64,000 nucleotides of DNA from Daphnia carinata (lineage: Eukaryota; Arthropoda; Branchiopoda; Diplostraca; Daphniidae): the NCBI RefSeq assembly GCF_022539665.2, contig NC_081333.1, positions 7,252,971 through 7,316,970 on the forward strand, in the 5' to 3' direction. Below, piece by piece: positions 25,101-38,520 of this stretch (positions are counted from its first letter, which is position 1; each line of letters begins with the position of its first letter). A program made the translations under genes and the position numbers. The notes beneath the pieces were generated by a model. The model did no database searches, was not told the DNA's origin, and saw only the letters and a list, made by a program, of their open reading frames with translations.

Positions 25101-28100
25101 TTTGAATATCCGCTTTCAAGAGAAAGAGACTTTTGAAATAATTCTCTTATTTGTTTCGGGGTTCAGCTGCCATTTCATTATTTAATGAAGTTTCAAAAGA
25201 TCAGAAAACCGGTTTTTTTTTTTTTTGTTCTAATGCGTCAGATTTTAAACTTTGTTTTTTTTTGCGTATGTTTTATTTGAGCAGGATTGGGAGTCGTTCG
25301 GTTGGTCTAGCCCTGCCGAGCATCAAAATCGATCGCATCCGACATCTTCCTCACAGGCAGTGCGAGAAGCCGTGCGGAAGTGGGCGGAGCTGCAAGCCGG
25401 ACAGCGGATTCTGGTTACTACGCCTTCAGTCGTCGTCGGCTACCGTTGTCAGGTGTACCGGTCCGAAGGTGCCACACAGTGGTACACGGCTGTCATTGTC
25501 GGCCACGACGAGGAGTCAGGGGTATGTGTCAATTCACGCACCGTCACGTCCATTGCAACAATTCTATTATTTATTATTTATTTATTTTTCTCTTGTGTTT
25601 GTCCCTGACGTCACCAGGAACTGACCTTGACAGACGACACCGTGCTTGAAGAGCACTACGAAGACCCTCGTTTGCTTCAAATCAAATTGCTGGGAGAAGG
25701 AGGTCTTGACATTTATTGTTATTGCTTTTTTCTTTACCGCATCAGACTTTTCACCGTATCCTTTCTCCGAATTTATTTTTAGTTGTTGAATCCATTTTGA
25801 GAGGTGAAACAGTAGGCATCACATCCAGACGCTCGAGAGCTTCATCTCAGGTAAAAAAAACAAACACATCATTTCGATTGAAATTCTTTTTGAAAACTTT
25901 AATCTTTTTGATACCTGTCTGTATGTGTTTAGGCGGGGAAAGTGGTCCATTCATCGTTGGTCAGTCTTGCAGCACCTCACCATCCAGCAACGAAACGTGG
26001 GAGTGGTGTGGCCGCAGTCCGCCCAGGAGACCGGAACGATACCACACCGAAAAGTAAGCAAAAATTTAAGCTAAAGGTCATCAACGACATGCGGGATTAG
26101 ACGGATATCAGGAAAAAGACAGACCTGTATAATTCGATGGACGCTTTCTTCCCGAGGCTTTTTTGTTTTGTTGTTTATTTTTTTTTTTTTTTTTTTGGGG
26201 GGGGGGGGGGGGTGGTTTTGGAAAACTAGCACAACAACAACAACACAAGTTTTGTGTTCCTTTTTTTTTGAGGCCGGAGGAGGAGTCTGCCGTGTGCCGC
26301 CAAACCGACTTGGCTTCAATAGTCAACCGGACTCAGTAGAGACAAGTTGGTTTGCGGTGGGTTGTTGTGGGTTGCGCAGACGGTGAGTTTGTTTGTCTTT
26401 TATTGTAACGAGAGAAAGAAAAAAAAAATCCTTCAGTAATGATGATGGCCGATTCCGTAAAGAATTCTCCTTGCCCCCCTTTTAAAATTTTTTTTTTTTT
26501 TTTTTTAAGAATTGAAAGAAAAAGAAAACTTTCTCCACCTGGCGGGCAACGTGAGTCATTGCTCCCGATGGTGACTCGGCCGCCGCCATGGTGTTGTCAT
26601 AGAAACGAGTATGTGTGTGTGTGTGTGTGTGTGCTCTATCTTTCCGATTGTGTATGGCCGTATAGACTATTCAAGTTTAACGACCCCTTCCGTTTATTTT
26701 ATTTTATTTTTCTTTCCTAAACGAACTGCTACTAGAAGAAGAAGTATAGTAGTTAGTACCATGTTCCGCGCTAGTTTCTCGGCTCTCTTTTTATAATGTT
26801 CTCTTTGACCAGTTATCCGGATGGGATAGAGAAAGAAGAGGGAGAAGAAGAAGAAGAGAGAAAAAAAAAAGAGGTGGTTTCTCCTCTTTCATTCTCTTTG
26901 TATTCATCCGGTCCCTTTTGGGATGGCATTCTAACCCGCTGGCGTCGAACGGAATGAGGCAATCTTATCATCTCGCTCACGTCCCGTCGTTTCGGGGCTG
27001 CGCAGCCCCGGCTCTTTCTCTCGTTTTCTCTCTCTCTATGCAGTACACCTGCCATTTTAGCTTCTCAGTTAGTTCGGGTTGGTGTTGTTGGCCTTGATTT
27101 CTCCATCAATCCGCCATTTTCTTGTGCGATGATGACAAAACTTTTGTCATCAGGGTCCCCTGTTTTTATGATTTTTTTTTCCCTTTTTACTCGAGAAAGA
27201 ATAAGATAGGAGGCAATAAAAAGAAAAACTTGTATTTCTTTTTGGGTGGAATTTGCCATCGGAAAACGATGTCGTGGCTGAGCCAAATAAAAAAGAAAAA
27301 AAAAAAGGAGGGGGCCGCATGACGTCACGGGGCTTTGCCGCGACTGCTGATTGGTCGCTGCGAAGCCTCCTTGGCTGACTTGGCATTCTCCCTCCCTTCA
27401 GGTCCCCCCCTCCCTTCTCATTGCACACACACACACACACGCATTTCCCCAATCCAGCTGTGTAGTTCAGTTCAGTTCAGTCGCGCCAAGATGGCGGAGA
27501 CCAAGCTGTGATTGCCGTCTCGTGTGTGTGTGTGTGTATCTGTGTGCTCTTCTACGTCTCTCATTCTCTTTTTCACATTCTAGCGAACAGTGTAGTTGTT
27601 TTTGGGTGTGACAGTGCCAAGACGACGTTACGGATTAACTCGATCGAACCACGCCATTATACAAACGTTTCGGGGGACTGTGCTTCATCATAAAAAAGAA
27701 CGGCAAACAAAGTGAATGTCGAGTTTTTCTAGTGCAGTATACGCAGTGGTGGCAATTCCGGTATAGCAAGCTATGTTTTAGTCCCCTTTTTTTCTTTGCT
27801 TATTTCGTTTTTGTGTGTGTGTGTGCGAGAGTTGTGTCCCTGTCGTGCTTCTGTGAGGGAGCTGCCGGCGTGGCCGCGTGGCTGCCAACTTTGTCAGTCG
27901 CCATTTCTATAGATGATGGGGCATATAAAGATACACTAGTTATTGTAAGTAGCACTAGTCAATTAAATTTGATAAAACACACACACACACACACGTTGCC
28001 CGGATGTAACAGATGGCCCGTGCATCTTCATCGTTAAAAGGAAAAAGACTTTTTTCTTTCTTTTCTGTTTCCTTTTTGTCAGTAATTCACCATACCAAGT

Positions 28101-28388
28101 TGGTGAAAGGGACAAAAGAATAAACCTTCTCCCTTATACCTTCGGGGCCGTATAGTTCCATGCATTTCGGTTAAGAAACCGAGGAGGGGTGGAAACATGT
28201 CCGCAGGTTCTCTCTGTCGCCTCTGTGTTTAAAAAAAAAAAAAAAAGAACTTTTCTCCCGTTACTTCGTAAGTCTCCTTTATTTTCTGATTGCCTGGTCA
28301 AGGTGAACTTTGGAGTAGCCGGGATAAAAGAACGAAACCGGTTATCGTGTCTGCCACTCCTCCTTGATTCTCTTCAACACTCGAGCCG

Positions 28389-28419
<31 letters not shown>

Positions 28420-31400
28420 TCAAATTCTTGTTTTGTTGAAGGAATGGAAAAGTTAAGAACCAGACTCGAGGGTAATAGAATTGGCAATATCGAATTTAAA
28501 TGGCTTAAGAGAAAGGCGAATGTAGTTTAGACGAACGAGTGTTGTATGACCTTCAAAGATCTTGTCCATGTGGCAACGTGGACACACATCCGTTGCAGGC
28601 ATACACACACACGTACGAAATAAAAAGAAAATAAGTTTGTGTTTATTACTATTATTGTTACTTATAGCACATTTGGTCATTTATTTATGTCTTTTCTTTC
28701 ATTTTCAAGACCGCCCTCTTTTGTGTTTTAGTTGTGTGTCTGACCCATTTCGTTATGTGGAGAGGCTCCTGAGGCGAAATGGACTCAACTGAGGGGCGTT
28801 AAGAATTAAAGAAGAAGAAAGAAAGAAAAGAAAAAAAAAGTATAGTAGTGTATGTAGTGTGGTTGGGGTTTTGGGTTGGCAAGGTCGAATAGAGGTCAAA
28901 AATATCCACCCCCATCAATCTAACGGGTTTTGTAGTTCCAGCTAAAAATCCCGATGGCCTCAAACGACAATCATTTGGGAGCCCTTTGTATGTGCAAAAA
29001 GGGTCATAGACGGAAACACACACACACAGAGACTACCTTGTATGGAATTGTGTGTGTGTGTGTCTGTTGAGTATGCTGTGTGTATATCTCGTGTCGTCGT
29101 GACTGGCCCGCAGGGCCTCTCTTTTTTTTTCTCTTTTATGTCTTTTTTTTTCTATTTTATTTTATGTTTCTTTCTTTCTCTGCGCCATCTTGGCCATCAC
29201 TATTCCCTTGTTTTTGTCAGCCGTTTCGTGTTCAGCCGAATGGTGGGAAGAGGCAAGAGAACGGATGAAAAGTGTGTGAAGGGAAACTATCTTCCCTAAA
29301 ATGGGAGAAGGGCGATCAATAATGCAAGACGGGTGTAGGGTGGCATGACGGGAGAGAGAGAGAGAGAGAGAATCCAAAATTTTCTTCTTCTTCTTTTTAT
29401 TTTTTTGCTGGAACAATAGATCTCTTCTGCCCTCGAGTCAGCATTTTCTTCTTTCATCCATCGTTCCGGTTTTCCCGTCTTTCTTGTTTCTCATTTCTTG
29501 TTTTCTTCTTTTGCCAAGCTTACAACTTGTTGTTTCTCTCGTCCGCCGCCATTATTGATTACATGGGAGGAAAAAAAGGAAAGAAGATTCTTTCAGGCTA
29601 TTCTGGGTGGATGATTCTTATCTGATTGTGTATATACTCGGTATCTTACCCTCTCTTGGCTCGGAAGGTCATCAGCCAAAAAGCATTCCGCCAAATCGTT
29701 GCCGATTCGACGACGTCTTACTCGCTCCCGTTGCCAAGAGAGGCCAATCCGAGCGCCCTCTAGCTCAATTTTAACAGGAAAGAAAAAAAAGGACAAGCCA
29801 GGTGTCTTTTCATTCCTTCGCAAACGACACACAACGTTTTCTTCCCCCCAGTTTTTGGGTTGTTGGCTAGACATATCGAATTAGAGTGGTTGACCCGGAT
29901 TTAAACAAAAAAAAATTGATGTCTCCCTCAGCTTTATGTTTTAACGTTGTTGCTTCTTTTGCTTCACGGTCTGGGTCGTAGATGTTTACTTTTAAGTTAT
30001 TGTGTTGACTTTTCATCCAACCTGGTGTAGGTATCAGGCGGCTATTTCCGTGCTCCAGCTCTCTTGCTAAACATCTTCACTCTTTTTTAAGCTTTTGCCG
30101 GAGCTCTCTCCATTTTTCTCTCCAAAGAGTGAGCGAGCGCGTGTAAAAATCTATGTCGGGAACTTTTTTTTTTTTTTTTCTTCCTTTTCTCTCGCCTTTT
30201 TTTTTATGAGATAGTTGTGTTGTTTGTGGCGTGTGGATCATTGGCCTGGTCTTGAACATTTGGCTTAGAAAGATGAAGAGAAAGCGTCACTTGAAGGTTA
30301 TTGGCCTGTAAAGAGGGCGTCCTTTTCTTTCTTGTGTTTCTTTAAAATAAAAAACACGAAGGATTGGATGTTGTTTTTATTAGACCGTAGAATTACATTT
30401 GCGTGTCGTGAATTTTTGTTGACAGATTTTCTTTTATTCGAAATTGGGAAACATTCAGGCAAGGTGATCCGGAGCAGCCCGTCCAAGGTCAACAACAGTT
30501 GCAGCAGCAGCAACAGCAGTAGTAACAGAGAACGGAAACGCAAGGCGAACTGCGCCGTGGAATCGGACGACGAAGCTGTCGTAGGCGGTTCGTCGGTCAA
30601 GTCGAAACCGGAAGCGTCGCACGAGGAGAAGGCTGTCGCCACGCGTCCAGTGTCGAATAGTTGTGAAACTGTTGGATTACCCTCCGTCAAGACGTCGTCG
30701 TCGGTGGAGATCATCCCCGTCGTCAGTGCAGCAGCGACGGTCGCATCGAGATCGTCTGAAACGACGACGAGCAGCAGCAGCAGTAGTGCCGTTTGTAGTG
30801 AAGCGTCGTCGTCCGTCAGCGCCAGCGTGGCGACTTCGGCGCCACCATCCGTTGTGTCCGTCACGGAGAGTGACAGGGGAGGGCGGCTCCGCGACAAGAA
30901 CAATCTCAGCAAAGACGCTGTCGTGTCTTATCCGGGCGGATTAGCCGGCGGTGGTAGTGGTGGTGTTGGTGGCAGTGGCGGAGGCGGACTCGTGATATTT
31001 CCTGTACCGCCGCGGACAGGAGCGCCGGGAGCCACAATTCCTCCGCCTATCCAGCAGCAGCATGACAGGCCTTACAGTTCAGTAATCTCGGCTGCTTCCA
31101 ATAGCACGACCGCTGCTGCTGCTGCGGCAGCAGCTGCCGCCGCCGCTGCCGCCGCCGTCCATTCGCCGGCATCCGCCATGGAGCGCGAACGGGAGCGGTT
31201 CGAGGAGGAGCAACGGGAGCAACGCGACCGAGAAAGCGGTGTCAGTAATCTCAGTCGTGGCGGTGGCGGCGGTCCAGCGGGCGGCGCTCAGAAGAGATCG
31301 CCAGCGTCGTCGCCGTCGTCAGCTGCCGCCAGATCGACGGCGGCCGTCAAGAGAGCCCCGGAGCCAACGTATTCGCAAGCTTCTTCAGGCGGGGCAGGAG

Positions 31401-34400
31401 GAGGAGGAGGTAGTGTTGCACCACCTGGAACCATGTACGGGCACTACCTGCCAACTGGTTTAACTCACTCGGGTTCTCTGCCGTTTGGCTTGTCGCCAAA
31501 CATGGCCAACTTCTCGCAACATCATTCTGTGGCCGCCGCCGAAATCTATTGGAAGATGCATCACAACCTCATCAACAATCATGCTCAGGTGGCGGCTGCT
31601 GGACAGCCATCTCATGAGGAATTGTATATGGCTCACGAACGAGAACGCGAGAGGTTGGAACGCGTGGCCAGGTGAGACATCTCGATGCACTGGATATTAC
31701 GTAACTTCATTGTTGTTGTTGATTCTGATAACGATACGATATCGGGGGCTAGTAGTACGTGCATATCATATTGTGTCGTAGCAAGAGATAAGCGCACAGA
31801 GTGATAAGATGAAGCGAGTGATAATTAGTCGTTGATAATAATTACTCGTTGTGTTTTCTCGTAGGGAGCGTGAAAGGGAGCGCAGAGAATTGGAGGCCAA
31901 GGAGCAACAACAACAACGCGAAAGGGAACGCGAACGCGAGAGAATGGATAAGGAGCGTATGGAACGCGAGCGCCATAAACAAGCTGTCGATCAACATTTC
32001 GAAGAGTCCTTGATGCGTTATCATCGACAATTCAATGAGCTGAAAACGGGAGCGGGACCGGGGGGAGGGGGCGTTCCACCGTCGGCACCGTGGAATCCCC
32101 CGACTATGCCTGTCAAGAGTCAGGTGCCGCAGCAGCAGCAACAACAACATCAATTAGTGATCACGATGAGTGGCGGCGGTGGAGGAGGAGGAGGCAACAG
32201 TCAAGCCCCACCCAGTCATATCAACAGTCAGGAGCGCGACAAAGACAAGGACAATCGGGATCGATACATGGCTGCCTACAATCAAGCCATCGATCGAGAT
32301 CGTGAGCACCGTGAACGAATTGCTCGCAGCGGCCAGCAACAGAGTGGTTCTAGTGGTGGCGGGCCGCCTTCCAGTAATCCTTACCCTGCACTCCCTCGGG
32401 CTGATTTGAGTTTCTCTGTTCAGGGATACCAAACGGCCCCTAGTCCGTCGAATAATCAGATTCAGCATCATCATCATCAGCAACAACAGCAGCAGCAGCA
32501 ATCCCTGCCCCGAAAGTCAGAACAACAGCAACATCATCTCTCGGCAGCTGATTATTCCAAAGCTGCCAGTGGTGTTGGAGGTGGGGGCGTCATTGTTGGC
32601 CCGAGTGAACGAATCGAACGTGATACCATGCGCCCTGACCATCGTGAACAGATGCAAAGGTCATTCGAATTGCAACAGCAACAACAACAACAGCAGCAGC
32701 GTTTAGATTCTCGCGATCAGCAGCGCCAACCCACTTTGTCGTACAAACCTTACGAACAGACGCCGCGTTTGGTAACCGGAGGAAGCAACAACAGTAGCAA
32801 CAACAGCGGAAACAATAGCAGCAATCCCAACAACCGTACAAGTCGAAGTCCCCACCCGCAGATGACGCCTCCAACTTCCGCTGCTTCCGGCTATCCCATC
32901 CATTATGCTGGGCCCGGTCCTGGCCCTGGCCTGTCGCAGCACTCGTACAGTCCTAATCCCACGAGCGGCGGTCGTAGCGGTCCATCCAATAGCTACATGC
33001 CTCCGCCATCGGTGTCTCCTTCTCGGTCTCCCGCAGCGGTGGCAGCAGCATCGGCCGCGCACGTTCCCGCTTATCCAGCCATGAGGTACAGCCCAGCTCC
33101 TCAAACGGCACCTGCACCTTGCACTTCGCCGTCTGCCAATCAGAAGAAGACGAGCCCTTCGCCCCTTCAACAGCAGCAGAACGTGGGACCTGCCACTACG
33201 ACCCTGTACGGCCGACCTGGGCTCGCCGGCGTTCAGGTGGTCGGTTCGGCCGGAATTGCGAGTGGAACACCGGTCCAGTGCAGATCGGATCAGACGATTC
33301 CGCTCTCTTTGATAACGCCGAGCAAATCGAATCAGGTGGAATCGGCACCTCCGCCAGCTCATACGGCCCGTAACGTCGATCGAGATCGCGAGCGTGAGAT
33401 GCGAGAACGCGAACGGGATGTGAGGATATACCCGCACAACGCATTCTCGCCATTGTCTCATCAACTTCCACCGCCCCAGCCTCTTCTGAACAGTGCTGCG
33501 AGCAACAGGGGCGCTCCGATTGCTGGACCACCGATGCCTCAACAGCAGCCACTCGACTTGGGAACATACAGAGAAGATTCTCCCATTCCGCTCATTTCAT
33601 CCGCCCGCCTGTCGACTGGCGAAGCGCAAGTAAAGAAAACGCGGCCGGAACCACAGCAACAACAACAACATCACCACCATCAGCAACAGCAGCAACAACA
33701 ACAGCCACCGCCTCCTACGCCACAAATTCCCATGCCTGCTTATCCCAGCCTTGGGCCAGTTGGTTTCCCTGGAGCGCCGTTGATGAGTGTGGCTGCTTTA
33801 ATTGATGCTGGGTATACCAACGTGACTGGTAGCACTGGTCAAGGGAAACCACCTAGCAATGCAGCCAGTACCTTCTCAATGGGTTTGGCTCCTCCACGCC
33901 ATCTGTCGGATACTCCTCCTCTTTTGGTGTCTTCCGTACCTGTAGTTTCTAATCCGATCGATCGTCCGGCCGAAGTTTCAAATCGCCCAATGATCATCAA
34001 GAATGAACCCGGCGTCGAGACGGCTTCAACGTCTTGTCCGCCACTTGTTGAACAAGATCGAGTTACTTCGGTAAGCCGGTCACCTCCCGTTGTTCCGGCT
34101 CCTGTCGTCAAACAGGAAGAAGTCAAAGTCAAACAAGAGCCGATTCCGGTGACACAGTCTAATAACACGACATGGAGTAATCCGGCAAGTAGTAGCAGCA
34201 GTAATAGTAGTAGTAGTAGTAGTGGTAGTACCACTGTGTCCAATAACAGCAACAGCGCAAAACCAGCAGTGCACAAGTTAAAGAAGGCTTGGATTCAACG
34301 ACACACTGGTACGTTTGATTTGGCTTCAAAGTTGATTTTAAAAAAAGAAATTTAACTATTTACGTCCTTTTGTTTGTAGGTGGAGATGAAGTTGTTGTGA

Positions 34401-37400
34401 AACCGTCTTTCAATAGTGTCGATGTAAAACCGGAGCCACTCGATCGGAGTAGCCCGGGACCGCTCAAAATGGCTAGGAAAGCAACGACTTCCGTCAAGAC
34501 AGAGATCAACGGTTACGGTTCACCACAAAACGCAACAGATGAGAGCGAGTCGACCGGATTGAGAGGGGGGTCTGTGGGAGGCAAGCGGAAGCCTCGAGCA
34601 ACCGCTGCAGCCAATAAGGATCGTGATAAGCGAAGCAAAACTGTTGCGGCAGCGGTTACGTCTGCCGCCGTGTCTGCGACTCCAGCCTCGTCGACTGGGG
34701 GCAGCAGTTCAGAAGCCGAGGCATCGGAATCGGAAAACGATGTCAACAACGGAGGTGGGCGCACGAAAAAAGGCGGAGCCGTAGCGGCACTCAAAGAGAG
34801 CGGCGGTGGCAAGGGCGCTGGCCGCGGCTCCGTGGCTGGTCGTCAGAGGAACAGTGACAGTAGTAGCAGCAGCAAGGAGGGCCAACCGGTACGCAAAGGA
34901 CGAGCGGGGGGAGGGGTTTCTTCGGGCGCCGCCGCGCCAGGAAATTCGTCTCCGTCTGGGCCTAATGCCAAATCAGGGTCAGGCAACCCGTTCAACAAAC
35001 CTCCAGTGCCGGTGCTGAAGAAGAGCGGTGAAAGTTTTCTTCAGGTGAAAATCACGACACTCATATCCATCTGGCTGTGATTGCGTTTTTCTGTGGTGAT
35101 TGTTATTAACGGTTTTTCTTTTTTTGTTTGTTTATTTTTGTCGATAGGATGCCCCGTGCTGGGAGGTCGCGCCTCGCTTGGCCAAGTGCCGCGAATGCCG
35201 GCTCACCCCCCACCAGCGCAAGAGGAACGAGCAGCAGAGCAACGCCAACATCTTCTGTCGCTTTTACGCTTTCCGTCGACTCCGCTACACAAAGACTGGC
35301 CAGTTGGCGATTGCTGGATTCTCGGATCCTTTAAAGTATGTTTATTTTATTTTTTTTTTATCGTGTCTTTATGTTCATGTTTGAATTTTCTCTATAAACC
35401 CATGCCCGGCCTTTTTTCCTTTAGGGATGCGTCAGAAGACGATTTACGGTTATGGTTGCCTCAACCGGATAAGTCTGTGCAAGAGTTGGACGTCGACATG
35501 TCGTTGTTTCTTCTTACTCACGTTGGTGATCAGTTTTGCTGGATGGTTCAAACGGAGAAAGAAGCCAAGGCCGAGGCTTTGGCAGCTGAAACGGAGGATG
35601 GCGACACGATTCAACAGCAAATCGCTTGGAAACGAGTTGTGCAGGGAGTGCGCGAAATGTGTGACGTGTGCGAAACTACCCTTTTCAATTTTCACTGGGC
35701 GTGCGGCAAGTGTGGCTACGTGGTGTGCATCGATTGCTACAAGACGAGAAAAGCTGCCAAATCACCCACCAATGGAAATGGAAGTGGCAGCAAAGATGAC
35801 GAAAAAGAGGTACCTATTGTTTTCCCGTTTGTACGTGGACCTGTTCAACATCGCTTGTCCATCTACCAGGAAAAGGATAAAGAACGTGATCTTCACGGTT
35901 GGTTGTACTGCACCAGCCGTTCGGGGCATGACCCTGATAAGTTAATGCCGACCCAAATTATTGCTGGCAAGGCTCTGGAGTGTATGGAGCGATTAGTGCA
36001 TTCCTACCGGAAGCAGTGGAACATAGCTGAATTCTGTGATTGTCCCGAAGGCAACAAATCTGTCGAAGTTAACGCTGTCGAGTCCAATGGTTCGGTCAAC
36101 CCGGGACCGAATGGCGTCTGCAAGGTTGGTTGTTTTCCATCAGACATTTCTTTCTGCTTTGACGCACATTGATTCCTTCGGTTTTATAATGATTTTTGCT
36201 GTTGAATTTTAGAATACGAATGCTGGATCTTCTAAAACGGATGGATTATCAAATGGTGACGCTGAAGGGAAAAGTGCCGATTCAGAATCTGTGAAACCCG
36301 TCAATGGAAACCCGTCGCAGCCCGGTGGCGATTCCAAAAATGGGGGCAACCAAATCGGTTCGTCGCTCTTGAACGTCTTGGCTGACGTGGCTTTGAATAA
36401 GGAAAAGAAATCGGGCAAATCAAAGAACGGTTACGGTCTTGCAGCTAAGGGCGAAACTCCAGATGGATCGGCTACCGTGATTGGTTACGATGGCGAATCG
36501 GATATGCCCAGCGACGAAGAAGAAGGCGGTGAACACTTCTCTACTCTTAGAGAATTGCTTATCCGCCCGGCTCCCAAGACCAGCTCGGGAAAGAATTCTG
36601 AACAAAACGCACCACCTGTACCGAAACGACAACGGATGGAAACCCTTGAGGACGTCATTTCGTGCGTCATTGAAAGGGGAGTCGATCGCGAGCCCAGTCC
36701 CGAGGCTTCTGCTTCTGTCACGACGCCTGCTGCCACGGCTGCCACTAATCCGTCTACTGCCACCGCAAACACTGCTACGAGCAAAGATACAAACGGGGAG
36801 CCTGAAGAAGTTGCTGTCGATGTTGAACTAGTGCATTTCAAGCGTCGTGGAGACGCGTTTAAAACGGTGTTGAGTCGCGGAATGCTTCCTCCGCGCATCA
36901 TGGTTCTTTCAGAGTCGTTGAAGGCTTACCCGGATATCCCACATTCTTGGCTTTGCAACGGCAAGTTGCTCAGATTGGAAGACCCAGTAAACCCAAACAA
37001 TTACAAGCTCTTTCAGGTAACACATTTTCAAAATGCTTCCCCAACAGGTGAGACTCTAATCTTATTATTTCTGAATGCCAATGCAACAGGATTCGTGGAA
37101 ACGAGGTCAGCCAGTTATGGTCTCCGGAGTGACCCAACTAATGGATCAGGCCATCTGGCATCCGGACTCATTTCTCAAAGATTTCGGCGACGTCAAAAAT
37201 GACCTTGTCAACTGTTTGACCGGAAACACAGTCCCAAACCAACCCATGAAGAAATTCTGGGAAGGTTTTGAGCGTCTGACAAAAAGACTTAAAGATGATA
37301 AGGGCCAGCCGATGTTACTTAAATTAAAGGTATGTCACCGAAATTTTTTATGTTTGTTTTTCTTTTTCACTTTATTTGGTGGGTGTATTTTTATCTCATT

Positions 37401-38520
37401 CTCAACATGATATTCGTAGGACTGGCCACCCGGTGACGATTTCGCCGAGTTGCTGCCAAGTCGTTTCAGCGACCTGATGAAGGCTCTTCCACTGGCTGAG
37501 TACACGCACCGCAACGGTCGTTTGAACTTGGCTGGTCGATTGCCCGAGTGTTTCGTGCGACCGGATCTCGGCCCCAAGATGTACAATGCGTACGGTTCGG
37601 CGTTGCTATGTAGCAAGGGAACTACCAATCTCCACCTTGATGTCTCGGACGCAGCCAACGTCATGGTCTACGTAGGGTTGCCTAAAGAAGCGAACAGTGA
37701 AGAGCACATTAAAGGTAACACTTGTGATATCTTCTTGCCTTTTTTGTTTACATTTCATTTCACCGCCTTTTTTTTTTGTCTGTTGTGTTTTTACAGAGGC
37801 TTTTAAGGCGGTTGAAGAGTCTGGATGCGATTTCCTTACGCGAAAGAGGATCGAATCTGGAGGCGAAATACCTGGTGCGCTATGGCACATCTACCAAGCT
37901 AGAGATGCCGACCGCATTCGCGATTTTTTAAATAAGGTATTGTTGTCTTCAAAAGCAGTAAATTTTTAATTTGTGTCGCGGTTTCGGTATATCACGTATT
38001 CTTTTGGTTAGGTTGCACTTGAACGAGGAGAGCGTCTAGAGCCGCATCATGACCCTATTCACGACCAAAGCTGGTATCTCGACGGGGAACTTAGAAAGCG
38101 ATTATATACGGACTATGGAGTCGCTGGCTATGCCATCCTTCAATGTTTGGGCGATGTTGTTTTCATTCCCGCCGGAGCGCCCCATCAGGTAGATAAATTA
38201 ATCATGTCTGGTTGAAGAGAAAAAGGGTTTAAATACCGTCTCTCAATTTATTTTAGGTGAGAAACCTTCATAGCTGCATCAAAGTTGCCGAGGATTTCGT
38301 CTCACCCGAGACGGTGGCTCACTGCTTCCAGTTGACTCAAGAGTTCCGTCACCTTTCGGATTCACACACCAATCACGAGGACAAGCTGCAAATCAAAAAC
38401 ATCATCTATCACGCTATGAAGGACTCTATTGCAGCCCTCGCTCACGCAAAGAACATAACCTTCGCTGAGCTGTTGAAAGTTTATGAATCTTTTGCCGACG
38501 GCAACGATTCGACTCGTTAG
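22167..38520 (+). CDS. Kdm3: Lysine-specific histone demethylase 3 (KDM3/JMJD1)
   Basis: KDM3 enzymes remove mono- and dimethyl marks from histone H3 lysine 9 in the nucleus using Fe(II) and 2-oxoglutarate. Eighteen exons join in perfect phase to 2762 residues (human KDM3B 1761, JMJD1C about 2540). The N terminus matches vertebrate KDM3: [31 protein letters not shown] and [17 protein letters not shown]. Residues about 390-1830 are low-complexity: Ser/Ala runs, polyQ, polyHis-Gln and Arg-Glu repeats. A C2HC4 zinc finger spans [13 protein letters not shown] (about 1845) and [19 protein letters not shown] (about 1968). The JmjC domain has [18 protein letters not shown] (iron ligands His and Asp near 2542-2544) and the distal His in [10 protein letters not shown] (about 2674), so it should be active. 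Exons: 22167-22376, 23818-23955, 24090-24389, 25285-25521, 25618-25702, 25783-25850, 25933-26053, 30459-31671, 31865-34308, 34380-35044, 35148-35335, 35425-36124, 36213-37016, 37090-37329, 37420-37714, 37797-37936, 38012-38188, 38257-38520. Confidence 0.95.
22377..23817 (+). other. Kdm3 intron 1 (1.4 kb)
   Basis: Begins GTATGA and ends with a pyrimidine tract and GCAG. It is AT-rich with long T and A runs. I see no separate gene; open frames on both strands are driven by homopolymers. Confidence 0.6.
26178..26212. repeat. T19-G16 homopolymer junction in Kdm3 intron 7
   Basis: Nineteen T followed directly by sixteen G. Such a junction is prone to slippage and G-quadruplex formation and is a likely place for read errors. 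Confidence 0.9.
26593..26606 (+). promoter_or_regulatory. RFX-type X-box in Kdm3 intron 7
   Basis: GTTGTCATAGAAAC fits the X-box form with two half-sites around AT. It lies directly before a (GT)n run and about 0.9 kb upstream of the putative internal promoter. Confidence 0.4.
26611..26633 (+). repeat. (GT)n microsatellite
   Basis: An uninterrupted GT dinucleotide run inside Kdm3 intron 7; similar short runs occur at 27425-27440, 27522-27538, 27813-27825 and 28402-28419. Confidence 0.85.
27320..27497 (+). promoter_or_regulatory. Putative internal promoter in Kdm3 intron 7
   Basis: This GC-richer segment has, in order, a cAMP-response-type TGACGTCAC (27320-27328), an inverted CCAAT box ATTGGT (27350-27355), four tandem TTCAG units resembling the arthropod initiator (about 27462-27480) and a YY1-type CCAAGATGGCGG (27486-27497). 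YY1 sites just downstream of a start site are typical of TATA-less promoters. A donor (GTAAGT) at 27945 could end a non-coding first exon that joins Kdm3 exon 8, giving an isoform lacking the N-terminal domain. The ATG in the YY1 site opens a seven-codon frame (MAETKL then stop). This is a prediction from motifs. Confidence 0.5.

Noticed and set aside
30298-30912. 204-codon minus-strand frame opposite Kdm3 exon 8
   Set aside because: Antisense shadow of Ser/Gln repeats; the plus strand is phase-consistent with KDM3 homology.
32703-33542. 279-codon minus-strand frame opposite Kdm3 exon 9
   Set aside because: Arg-rich antisense reading of the low-complexity KDM3 centre.
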